The position numbers and the translations under genes are program-made. 64,000 nt of DNA from Voacanga thouarsii (Eukaryota > Streptophyta > Magnoliopsida > Gentianales > Apocynaceae): positions 3,162,001-3,226,000 of the forward strand of contig JANUWF010001659.1 in the NCBI GenBank assembly GCA_026120185.1, read 5' to 3'. The notes below the pieces were generated by a model. That model saw only the letters and a list, made by a program, of their open reading frames with translations, did no database searches and was not told the origin of the DNA. This document shows, piece by piece, positions 13,380 to 24,439 of this stretch; the stretch's first letter is position 1, and each line of letters starts with the position of its first letter.

Positions 13380-14565
13380 CAAAAATTACAATAACTGATT
13401 GATAATAACACCAAAAAAGTCATAATAAACAATAATCTAACAATATTAATCAACATCCTCTTAAAATTCCCATAACGGCTCTGTTATTAATTTCACGAAA
13501 AAAAAAACTGATCATGGCACCAGTTTTTTGTTGTCATCATTTATATTAATAATAATAAATATGAATACACATATCATGTGAATGACAAATTACAGTTACA
13601 ATGTTAAAACAGGACAGTTACATAAAAATTAATGTCAATAATTGTTTTCATATGAATACTTATTTGTGGTTAGATTCATATATAAAATAGGCTTTGACAA
13701 AATACACAGACTGCATGGACATTGCATGATACCTCCTCCAAACAAGTAGGTCTCTTTCTTCGTTCGAATGATTTCCCTTTGTCTTTGTTGTCCTTGTTAT
13801 CTTGAAAAATATGTTTAGTTTTTCACTGCCACTGGTTTCTTTTTCTGTTATGCTATAGTAGTATGTTCAACAATTCATATAAGAACTGCCTAACCTTATC
13901 GTGCTACATAAAGTGGACATTCATATGAATTTTAACTTTAGATTCCATAGAAGCATAAAACCACAGAGCCAAACCCCAGATTGCAACCAGCAGACAATTA
14001 CACCCACCATTAATTTTCAACTAGCAGCCCTACAAAAAAAAAAGAATTGATTTGGTCTTCCTACAACATAATCAACTAATTGTAGATTTTATGTTGTTTG
14101 TCTATTTATTCTCTTATGATTATTCATTTTTCCCTTTTTCAAAATGGTAAAAATTTCGAGGTAATCACACTGGTCCTCTATTATCAACATATTTTAAGAT
14201 ATTGGAAAGCAGAATAGTAATAAGAGTAGAAAATCTACATTATACCATACAGGATATTTAAGCTGCATTTCCATAACAAAGACATCTTTTGCATTTCATT
14301 GTATCTCAAACCTTCTCAACCTGCCTGCTGTTTTCCTTTGTTTTTGGGTTCATGAGCTGAGAATATTGTTGTGCTGCAGAATACTGATTTTGCAGATCCT
14401 TCTCCTTCTCTATTTTCCCACCCAAACTGTTTCGCTAGGTCTTGTATCATTTCTGAGATGAGATGAATGATTACTACATATTCAACCATAAAGCAAATTA
14501 TTTGTCTACATATTCGTCTTAGTACTTTGATCATTTACTAACCCACGCTTGTTAATGTCAATAGG
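13113..14565. other. Gene-free stretch with an (ATT)n microsatellite
   Basis: No coding region is supported here. The only structure seen is an ATT repeat of about 85 bp at 13292-13376, preceded by an A/C tract. The sequence is unlike copies A-C and unlike the LTRs. The last bases (CAATAG at 14559-14564) look like a splice acceptor for the open frame that starts at 14566. Confidence 0.6.
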
Positions 14566-14639
14566 ATGGTTAGAATGTATGCAACTACCTATAAGAAAGC
14601 AGTGTGGCACCCACCTATCCAAATACATCCAGCAAACAT
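14566..14639 (+). pseudogene. 5' part of an unknown acidic open frame, cut by a solo LTR
   Basis: An ATG at 14566 opens a frame that runs into the solo LTR at 14640. If the LTR and one copy of its AACAT duplication are ignored, the frame continues without a shift into 22498-22750. The joined frame is about 109 codons. The first 25 residues are not recognised (MVRMYATTYKKAVW at the start). Whether this was ever a real exon is inference. Confidence 0.4.
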
Positions 14640-15130
14640 TGTAACACCTCGCTACCTAGGCCCACCAGGACCGGGGATGTCGCCCTGTCCAAAAGACAAG
14701 GGGTCTTTATAACTAGGTCACACAAATAAAATAGCGGAATAAAAATAATACTTTAACTTAAAATTTATTAAAACCCAAAATGAATCCAAGAATTCCCAAA
14801 AGAAAAACAAATCCATAAATAAAATCATCCACTCTCAACTCCTCAAAGCAATACATAAAAATAAAAGACAACATTCTCTTCCAAGGCAGATAATACTAGC
14901 TACTCAACCCTACAGCAGGATTGACCTGAAATCATGGTAAAAAGGTGATGAGACAAAAATTTCAATAAGTCCGTGTGTGCTTTGGGTGTTCAGTGAAAAC
15001 AGTTCGTGGATGCAAAGTGTAAAATTCTTTATAAGAGTTCACTGGCAAGCAATAAACATTAGTCAAAAGCAAAAGTGGTGTTTTCCTCTTTTTGAAACCA
15101 TATAAGTACACAATAAAATTAACCACTCAT

Positions 15131-15400
15131 AAAGGTGGTCATGGGTTACCACACGTTGGGCCCCATAACTATACAACGGTCAGAATGCCACACTTTGTGC
15201 ATACTGACAAAGGAAATACTGGAAAGCAATGAATGATGTTCAAAAACAAGAGCGGCGTTTTGGTTTTCAAACTATTCAGGTACAATAAAATCAACCACTT
15301 AAAAAGGGTGGTCATGGGTTACCACACGTTGGGCCCCATGTCCACATGGTCAGTATGCCACACTTTGTGCATACTGCCAGTCAGAATGCCACACTTTGTG
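15131..15400 (+). repeat. Tandem duplication of about 175 bp inside the second solo LTR
   Basis: The block containing GTCATGGGTTACCACACGTT and then TGCCACACTTTGTGCATACTG occurs twice, at about 15137 and 15312. The first LTR has a single counterpart (reversed, around 9940-10000). A smaller repeat of the TGCCACACTTTGTGC phrase follows at about 15376. Confidence 0.8.
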
Positions 15401-17303
15401 CAGACTGACAAAAGGTAGGTGATCGGCCTACCGGGCAAGATACTCATCCTTCTCTATACCCAAACAACAACTGGGTGTCCATTCCGGCATAACACAGTCA
15501 CTTGACTGAAAAGAACACTGCTAGCTCGGACCGGTATGACTAAATAGTACTGACGTTTCTCTAAATTGAGCTTATCTTCTGGAGGTGGCCTCCTACCAGA
15601 AGACTCACTCTTACTCTTCAAAACTAGTACTACTAGCCTACCCTTATTGAGTACTCAATGTAACGTATCTCACTTGGGAAAAATGAACAAAACATAGTTC
15701 CACTTGAAAATGGCAATTAAGGTTTTCCAAAGTTTGGGGCAAAACTGGTTTTAGAAAGAATTTTAGGTTTTGAGTAAAACCGCCCCTTGATTTACAAATA
15801 ATTTATTTTTCTGAAATGAGAATGAAAATAATCCTCAATTGCCTTTACAGAAATGAGTGACCATGAACTCTACATTTGGCTTGCCATAAAAAGAATCATT
15901 TTTCATCAAACAGGTTTTATGCAGGAGCTTACCTGATCATTGCTCACAACAAAGGTCTCCAACAGCTGACCTAACCCCGCATGGGGTAAATACAAACCAC
16001 AATCAAACTCAAGCCAAAGATTCACTTTCACAAATAAAACTAACTCAACTTACTACAATCATGTCCCTAGTGTCCCAAGTTTTAAGGCTTGATAATAAAT
16101 AAAAGGGTTTATAAAATAAATCTAGTTTGATATTAAAATAATTAGAGTTTGGGAAATTGGTACTAATAAGTTGAAGGTTTAAATCTTGCTAAAATAATTT
16201 AGAGTTTATTTGATGAAAAGTCCTAAGTGGAATTAGGTAAAATAATGATTTATTAATAATTTAGTTGTTAGAGAATAATTGATAATTAAAATTAGTTGAA
16301 AATAAATTTTAATAAATTTTAATGAGACTTGATTGAAAGATACTAAATAAATTTTAGTAGGTTTTGGTTAAAAGATAATAATTAAATTTTAATAGTAAAT
16401 ATTTTACTTATAATGATTATTTTCATAAAAGGCTTTATTTGATATTATCATTTTATATATAATATCTATATATTTTATTTTTCTAGCAAAAGCTATTATC
16501 TATTTGGCTAAAATATCCTTATTATATATATAATATTTCAAATCTACCCTTCTTAGGGTTTTTTTTTAACTTACTTAGCAAAATCATATTATTAAATATT
16601 TTATTCATGAAATAAAAATTAGCTTAGGGACAACTAGATCATGATCATATTTCTATATCTAACCACAATCATGAACATATAGAATCCTTCAATTCATCAA
16701 ATCATCCAAATCATGTATATAAGCATAGATCTAACGATATCAAGACATGATCTAACATTTTCTAGCATAAATATGATCATGGCTTCAATAATCCAACACG
16801 CATATAAATCCTATTCACCAAATGTGGCATAATCTCTAGCATACTTTATCACAAACACTGCCTATGACATGCATCAGGCCTCAAATCATCATACTATCAA
16901 CCAAGACAATCCTTACATGCATACATCCCATCTCCTTCACAATCATACATATATTCATGCTTCAACCCCAACAATACATACACAAATCCTATCTCCATCC
17001 ACCTTCTAACAACATCACCCTAAAGACATGAATCTAGGATTTAAAAGAAAGATGGAAGGCAATTACCTGGTTGATGAATGCCTTGAAGGAGTTTAGAATG
17101 GATCTCAACTCCTAGATGTCTAACTTTGTCCAAGAGAGATGGCGAAAACATGATCATGAGAGGAGAAGCCATCCGGCCAAGAGAAGGGAGATTCAGCCAT
17201 GAGAGGAAGAGAGAGAGAGAGAGAGAGAGAGAGACCATTAGCATGTTTATTCACATATGTTCTCACTAAAGATCAAGATTGGAGAAGATGAAGTTGTTAG
17301 AAC

Positions 17304-20300
17304 TAGCAATGGCAACTGGGCCGGCCCGCACGGTTTTGGGCCGTGCAGGGCCAGGCCCGAGGACCGGCCCGGTCCCCGAGCCAGAGGCCCTGGGACCGGA
17401 CCGGTACCTAGGCCCGTGTGGCTCGTGGGCCGGTGCGGGCCGGCCCGCGGCTTATTCCTCTTTTTTTTTTCCCTACTTAACATAATTTTTTAAAATTATA
17501 AAAAAAACCACTTTGAAGTGGTGGGGGGTTTGGCTTGGACCCCTACCTGTTTTATTAATTAATAAAATAAAGATTACATAAGAGGGGAACTTGATGCCTA
17601 AACCTCTTAAAAATATTACAATGATTAAAATTTAAAAATATAATAAATATCCTAAAAATAAAATTAAATACATAATATTACAACTTATCCTAAATTCCTA
17701 ATTACAAAAATACTAAACTAACTACTTGGTTCACCCCATTCATCATCTGAGTCATCATCAATAATCCACGAATTAGCCGTCCTATCTTCGGCTGCAAACC
17801 AACTACTACAACACATTAACATCTCCAAAGTTTAAGGAGCCAATCGAGATCTTCTTTCATCGATTGTTCGAGCGCTCCCACTGAAGACACTTTTCGATGA
17901 CACTGTAGAGACTGGTGGTGTCAAAAGATCACGTGCCATTTTTGATAAAATGGGGTATTGACGTACATGAGCCTTCCACCAACCACAAATATCAAAATGC
18001 TGATCTTCATTTTCTACCAATGGCTGCATCTCGTAAATTGCCATCTTGTTGTAGGTAGTAGTCGATCTTTTTTTACGTTTCATAATACCCCATGGATTAA
18101 ATACTAATGAAATTGATGAGGTAGATTTTCGCGGAGGTTGAAAGTGACTACTAGATGATGAAGCTTGCCTACTTAAACTAGGAGAACTAGAAGAAGAAGA
18201 CTCAAACTCATACAAATGATACATGTCAGATAAAGCTTTAGCTGTTTTATCTTTTATGTCTTTTATCATACATTGTTTAAGTGTTTGTGATTCATCAAAA
18301 TCTAATGTTTCATATAAATATTCAATAATACTATGAAAACCTGGCGTCTTTACTCTAGGATCCATACACAATGCCATACAATATAAAACAGGAATATCTT
18401 CATAATATTTTTTATATTTTTCAAACATACTTCTCATAAAAAAACCATATTGGGGATGATACATATATTCACCAAAAATATGTGCTACCTTAGCAAGTGT
18501 TGGAAGAATATGATGAGTAGTGGGATAATAAGATCCCGATAAAAGTTCAGTAGCTTCTTTGAAAGTAAATAAAAATGTTGAAAGTGCAGTACAATTTTCA
18601 AAATGAGCTTCAGTTAGTGGAGGTTGAAAATTATTACTATTACAAAATTCAATAAGTTGGTTTTGAAAAGGTATAACACTTTCAAACATATCTAAAGTTG
18701 AGTTCCATCTAGTTTTACAATCTAATCTAAATTTTTTAAAAGATACACCTTGTTCTCGGCATAATGCCTTAAAATTTTGTTGCCTAGTTGGGGATGTTTT
18801 AATAAATAAAACAACATTTCTAATTATATTAACAATATCATCAATATATTTATATCCTTCTTTAACACATAAATTAAGTATATGACAAGCACACCTAGTA
18901 TGAAATAAAATACCATCTAACATAGGATTCATAGTATTTTTTAAAATTGTTATAGCAGAATCATTATTTGAAGCATTATCTAAAGAAATAGAAATAATTT
19001 TATTTAAAATCCTATATTCACGACATGTTTGAGTAATCATTCTAGCTATACTACTACCTACATGAGGATATTCAAATAATTTAAAACAAATAGTTCTTTT
19101 TTGTACTAACCAATCATGATCTATCCAATGACATGTAATGCATAAATAAGATTCATTAGTAATTGCAGTCCAACCATCACAAGTAAGAGCAAATTTCCAA
19201 TTACAAGAATCAAACATAGCAATTAGATACTCTTTCATTTCTTTATATATCTTTATTATATCATTTTTTAATGTTGTTCTAGGAATTCTTTTCCATGCTG
19301 GTTGACAATTATTTTGCATATATTGTTCATAATGTGGATTTTCTGCAAAATTAAAAGGTAATTTAGTTTGAACAATCATTTTAGCAAATGCATTTCTATT
19401 TTTTCTATGATCATATTGAAAATTACCAACCATTTGACCTCCTATAGTACGTATTTGTTGTTGCTTAAGTAAGTTTTCTAACCAATCATTATGTGAGCTT
19501 TTCATATGTCTAACTAATGTTCCCGTCCCTCCTCCCTTCTTATGTGCATATACCGCTCTACAAATTTTACATGTTGCCCTATCACTATCATTATCTTTTT
19601 CAAAAAGATTCCAAACCATAAATATTTTTGCTTTAGTTGTAACATCCGTTGTTTCAACATCATCATCACCTATATTAGATGCGTCGGGATTAATTATTGG
19701 AGTTGGTTGTGATTGTGAAACACTAACACTAGGCCTACTAGGACCTTCATCTTCATTACCTATTTCATTATTTATTAAATTCAAAGCTGGATTTATATTA
19801 AAATCAGAATGTGCAGATGATTGGGATGAAGAAAAATGATGATATTGATTTGGATCCATTATTTCTTAAAAAAAAAAACAAGCAATCAAAATTCAAATAA
19901 AAGTTAAAAAAAAAGTATTAACAAATAATGAAATAAGAGAATTGAAAAATATAAATAACAAATTAATTTAAAAATTAAACAAATAACTAAAACAAATAAA
20001 CAACTAATAAAGCTAAAATAAAAGAATGTAAGATTAAGAAATACTAACTTATTGATGACCAAAATTCAAGAATAACAATACTTTGTTGAGCACTTGAGCT
20101 TTTTACTTTTTGTATCCACTATTCCGCTACTCAATAATCTTCCAAAATATGAAGACTTTCTTGATGAATTGAAAAAGTATTAACACAAAAATAAATTCTA
20201 TTCTAATACTCTTTGTAGAGAAAATGAATAAATTTGAGGATAATGAGAGAAAGATGAATGGAAATAAGAGAGAATTGGAGAGAGTTTGAGAGAATTGGAG

Positions 20301-20590
20301 AGTGTTGATGAGTTTTGGGTTGAATTGGGGGTATTTATAGAGTTTTGGGGGTTAGGGACCAAATTGCAAAAAAAAAATTACTTTAGCCGTTTTAGGGGCT
20401 AAATTGCAAAAAAAAAAAATTAAAGGATCAAATTAAAAAAAAAAGCAGAGGGTAACGGCTCTCTCAGGCGGGCCGGCCCAAGCAGGCCGGCCCGTGACGG
20501 GCCAGGGATTTTATCCCCTGGCCCGGACTGGGCCGGTGAACAGTCATCGGTTTGTCAAGTGGGCCCGGCCCGGCCCACTTGCCAATGCTA
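17304..20590 (-). mobile_element. hAT transposon nested in a solo LTR
   Basis: The element is flanked by a perfect 8-bp duplication GTTAGAAC (17296-17303 and 20591-20598), the hallmark length for hAT. Its ends are imperfect inverted repeats: TAGCAATGGCAACTGGGCCG on the left and TAGCATTGGCAAGTGGGCCG read inward from the right. Both subterminal regions (about 17318-17455 and 20460-20580) are extremely rich in GGCC/CCGG words, against an AT-rich interior. The first solo LTR has the empty site near 7975-8000 (ACTTATTCTAACAACTTC), confirming the boundaries. It encodes one transposase. Confidence 0.95.
17718..19859 (-). pseudogene. hAT transposase with a BED zinc finger, cut short by a nonsense codon
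   Basis: A 675-codon frame opens at 19859. In order it shows a BED-type zinc finger near residues 85-125 (CKIC, then RHMKSSH), the hAT RNase H-like fold with TCDGWTAITNESYL, ISLDNASNND, the CACHILNLCVKEGY helix and the KTRWNST motif, and the start of the C-terminal dimerisation domain (MARDLLTPPVST, then RSRLAP). It stops at 17832-17834 with TAA exactly where family members read Glu in P-E-T. The same frame stays open for 37 more codons (TLEMLMC onward) to a natural-looking stop at 17718. This looks like a single recent nonsense change that removes the end of the dimerisation domain. The family is Ac/Tam3-like, RICESLEEPER type. Confidence 0.93.
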
Positions 20591-20802
20591 GTTAGAACAA
20601 ACTTTACCTTGAAGGTGTTCTTGAACCTTCACAGAATTTTTTGGTTTTGATCCGAAGTAGCGAGTTGATTTGTGGAGTTTGATATTAAGAATGGTGTTGA
20701 TGGACTCACGGTAGTGAGTAGGTCAAATCTGGAGATTTTAGAGAAGGTTTGAAGTGGTTTGGAGGGGTATTAGGTGAAAGGAAGAAGTAGGTGTTCTTGG
20801 TG

Positions 20803-20804
<2 letters not shown>

Positions 20805-20846
<42 letters not shown>
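20805..20846 (+). repeat. (GT)n microsatellite
   Basis: An almost pure GT run of about 42 bp lies in the right-hand part of the second solo LTR. The matching place in the first LTR (about 7768-7780) has only a short ACACACAC. Confidence 0.95.
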
Positions 20847-20847
<1 letters not shown>

Positions 20848-22497
20848 CTTGAAGGTTGAAGGAATTTGAGAGAATTTGATTTGCAGCTGCCGAAATTCTG
20901 TGAGAACTAGGGCTGGCCGAATTTCTGTAGGGTTTAGGAGGTTGATTCTCTAATTTAGAAGGGAAAAGGAAAGGCTAGTTGTTACAATCCTTGAAGAATA
21001 TTTTTGGGAAGCAAATTTGGAAACTAGATATCACAAGAATCTCTTTGATTATGGAAGAGCTTTTGGAAGTCTGCCATGGACGAATTTCTGGCAGTGTTTT
21101 GGCTAAATGAGAGCTGGTTGAAGGAAGCTTAGGGTGGCCAAAATCATGGAGTATAATGGTGAAGAGAATGTCTGATTGTTTGAGATATATTTTATGGAAA
21201 GTTGCTAAACTATGGTTGCTGGAATTTTGGTAATCAATCAAACATAATTGTAGGGATTTGTTGGAGAGATTTTCGGACAGTCATGGCTGAGTTTCATGCA
21301 AAAGCTTAAGGGGAACAATGGAGCTCTGTTACTGAAGGTTTAAGGAAGGTTTATGCAGAATAAGGTTGGTGTTTCGGCTGGAAGAGAAATAGGGAACAAA
21401 GCTGGAAAATTTTCTTGCACAGAATTTTCGCTGGGCAGAATTTTCTGGACAAATTTTCGGCTGCCATTTCCAGCCATCTTGCAGAGAGTTTGAAGGGGAA
21501 TTTTAGGGGCTTTCAAGGCTGGTTTCCAGCCTTCTTCATGGAGGAAAAATATGGCTAAGGTGCTGAACAAAATCTGGAAGAAAACAGCTTGGTTTTGGAC
21601 TCTCAAAGTGGCGATTTGTACAGGAATTTTTCATATTTTTGCTCCAGCTTTGAGCAGTCTGAAAATGGCCAAGAAATTCAAATTGCAAACTGATCATAAA
21701 AACAATTTTTCTGGCAGCATTTGGGAGGGAATATTAGTTAAGAAACTCGACACTTTGAAGGCACAATAAGCTGGAAAATTTTAGCTCATTCCAAGAAGGA
21801 AGATGAACTAGCTAGAGTGAATTTTTAGAAAATTCACTAAGGAATTTAAGTCACTTCCCTCTTCCATTGTTTCGGTCCATATGATGTCTTTTACTAAGAC
21901 ATTTCGAACCTTCAAAGCCACAACACCTTGCTGGAATTTTTCTAGAATAAAATTGGTTTGAACAAATTGAACAAACTAATGAATTGAGAAATAGGAAGGA
22001 TTGGGGTTCAAGAGGGAATGAATTTCCCTTAGAAATTTCGAGTAGAGTAAAAGAGTAGGATTTGAAGACTCCTATCATGTCTCTCATAGGACAACATCTC
22101 TACCCTACTCCAAACACCACTAAGGCCGAAAATGATAATTCCCAAGCAAAAATAAAATTTAACCAAGCTAAAGCTCCTATAATGGAATTTGAACCCAAGA
22201 CCTCAAAAATTAATTCCAAAGCTCCAACCACTAAACCACAATAACTCTTATTCTTATTTTCCCCCTAAAAATATTTTCCTATTCAATCCTCAAGCTATCT
22301 CCCTTTTTTCCACCTCAAGCAAAAATTACCATTTTGCCTTTCTCACTCAATAATCATAATCAAGCCCTCTAGACTATAAAATACAAATCTAAAGCACATA
22401 AAATCATACAAAAATATATTTAAACATGTAAATAAATATGCTATGCATCCCAACCCCCTTACTCTAAGGTTAGTTTTGACTGGGGTTTCACAAACAT

Positions 22498-22877
22498 ACA
22501 TTCTTCAGAGTCAGAACCTGAACCTGAACTGCTAATGGATGAGAATAGTGATGATGAAGTACAAATTATAGAACCACCTATTGCCCCACCTGTGGAAATC
22601 ATAAACTTAGTCTCTGATAGTGAAGATGATGTGGAAATCATAGAACATGCTCCAGACCAACTTGTCCAAGACATTGACCTGGGTGCACATAGTAATGACC
22701 CAGGGGATTTAGATTATGAATCCCCACCAAGGCATTTTGAATTTGGATAGGGTTCAAGGACACCTAGGAAGGAACCTATGAATTGGGGATTTGTTGATGG
22801 AAAACAGATAGATTTCAGTAAGAACAATGGCAAGGGGTTGTTGGAATCCAATTTAAAGGATTCCAACGAAGAGTAGA
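22498..22877 (+). pseudogene. Acidic open frame with SUMO-interaction-like motifs, downstream of the LTR insertion
   Basis: The frame continues from 14566-14639. It reads through an acidic start (SSESEPEPELLMDENSDDE), then VQIIEPP, EIINLVSDSEDD and VEIIEH, and stops with TAG at 22748-22750. The hydrophobic I/V cores followed by acidic and serine residues match the pattern of SUMO-interacting motifs. After the TAG the same frame stays open for 42 codons (GSRTPRKEPMNWGF onward) to 22877, so the TAG may be a nonsense mutation. I do not recognise the family. It could be part of a host gene or of another transposon. Confidence 0.4.
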
Positions 22878-24117
22878 GGCTTATACCTTCTGCGACACTT
22901 GGAGATCTTTGTTATAACTAAATACCTTGTCAAGTATTTACTTGAACACATAGTCTTCTAAAATAAGGAAATCCATGTGATATTCCTCTCTTTTGTAAAA
23001 GCATTTCCCATTCATACGTAAGTTATTTTTCTTGCACATAACTATTGTTCTAATGGCTTCCTTTATTCTTTTGGAATTCTATAAATATCATGCATTAAAA
23101 AAAAACCTTCGAAAATCCAAGCAAAGAATAAAATTTACAAACCAAAAAAGATTTGGATTATGGAAACATTATTATACCTTTTCGTTACATAAGAATGACA
23201 TTTTGTACCAACAAAAAAAATACACATAGGAGATCAATACCAATTTATAATAACTAATACCTATATCTGTAGATATGTTATGACCTTTTGAAAGGGATAC
23301 ATGAAGGAAACAGGTTAATGGAAGGGCTTAAATTTGTCAGCACTGAATTGTTGGTACGTGCATTATGCATCTGCAAAATAGTATAGATGGTCATATAGAT
23401 GGTCAAAGTTATCATTTGAACTTTTCTGCATTCTTTCGTGATGTCGATACTTCACTGGCCAGAGTTTGGTGATTTGTAAAAGGTTAGCCTAAGATGGGAG
23501 AAGAAGAGAAATGAAAATAGTATAAAGAAGAGAAAACTTTCTTAGTTATCTCGTGCTTTCTTGACCTGATCCTTTTTTGTATGTACTCTTGCTCAAATTC
23601 TACCAATTTTAAACTACAGTGTAAAAGTAGATGAGTGGCATTGATGCACAGCATATTCTAATTCTGTGTTTAAGCTGGGCAAGTAGTTGTGTCTTGATAG
23701 GGAAATTACAACAGTACTCCTTTAAAAATATCTCTTAGAATTAATTCAAGGTACATTTTATATGAACCCTTACCTTGGTGGCATAACCTTTTATGCACTT
23801 GAGAGGTATTCCAGTGTCTTCATGTTCTGTGAACTTGATAATTGTCATAAATCATGGGGATGAGATAAACAAAGAGCAATGTGTGCATTGCTTCAATTTA
23901 TCTTTTCAAGAATATTATTTTCTCTGCTACTACTAAGCTAACTACCAAGAACTGTTTCTCGAAGATACTAAGTTGTTTTTTTGCCTTACCCACCCTGTAG
24001 TTTGTACATCATTGAGGTGGAATTTTGCTCTCTTAGATTTGGTTATAGGTTTTCATTTTTTAGTGTAATTCATGAAGTTGCTTACAATATCTAATCATTT
24101 TCTTTTTGGTTATAGGG
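22878..24117. other. Gene-free stretch before the Helitron coding region
   Basis: I see no supported gene here. The sequence is AT-rich with A tracts at about 23098-23105 and 23211-23221. The left end of the Helitron (an A|TC junction) may lie here, but no convincing terminus could be picked by eye. Confidence 0.5.
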
Positions 24118-24220
24118 CTCATTTTGAATTCTACAAGAACAAGTTACAAGCTTGCCATCAAAGACAAGCGAGTTTCTCGTCGCAGCCTAATTCAGACAAA
24201 CGTTTTGCTGCCTGAAAAAG
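24118..24220 (+). other. Exon-like block of unknown origin
   Basis: A block preceded by a pyrimidine-rich acceptor (GGTTATAG) and followed by GGTACTACC is open in one frame, reading LILNSTRTSYKLAIKDKRV and then SRRSLIQTNVLLPEKG. It may be the first exon of the Helitron Rep gene or a captured host exon. No family is recognised. Confidence 0.3.
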
Positions 24221-24439
24221 GTACTACCAATGGCAATTTCTTTACTACTTATTATACATAAATGGTCTAATCATTTCTAAATTATCTTCATACACATTCT
24301 TCCATTACATTATTTTTGAATGCTATGAACAACTATTGTTATACTTTCTCCTACTCAATAGTTGTTATATTACTATGCTTGCCAATAGTTATAATTATTA
24401 AATCCGAAATTGAGAGTATATCGGATAAGGAAAACTCTT

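Larger units (their letters stand above)
14640..22492 (-). mobile_element. Solo LTR, second copy, reversed and carrying a nested hAT
   Basis: The window strand reads TGTAACACCTCG at the left end and GGGGTTTCACA at the right end, the reverse complement of the first solo LTR. A perfect 5-bp duplication AACAT flanks it at 14635-14639 and 22493-22497. Without the nested hAT and its 8-bp duplication it is about 4.56 kb, some 170 bp longer than the first copy. A local tandem duplication at about 15131-15400 accounts for that difference. No reading frames of its own are credible. With the first copy it forms an inverted pair about 4.1 kb apart. Confidence 0.87.

Noticed and set aside
17247..17493. 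Three overlapping Pro/Gly/Arg-rich open frames
   Set aside because: They come from the GC-rich subterminal repeats of the hAT and lie across its left boundary.
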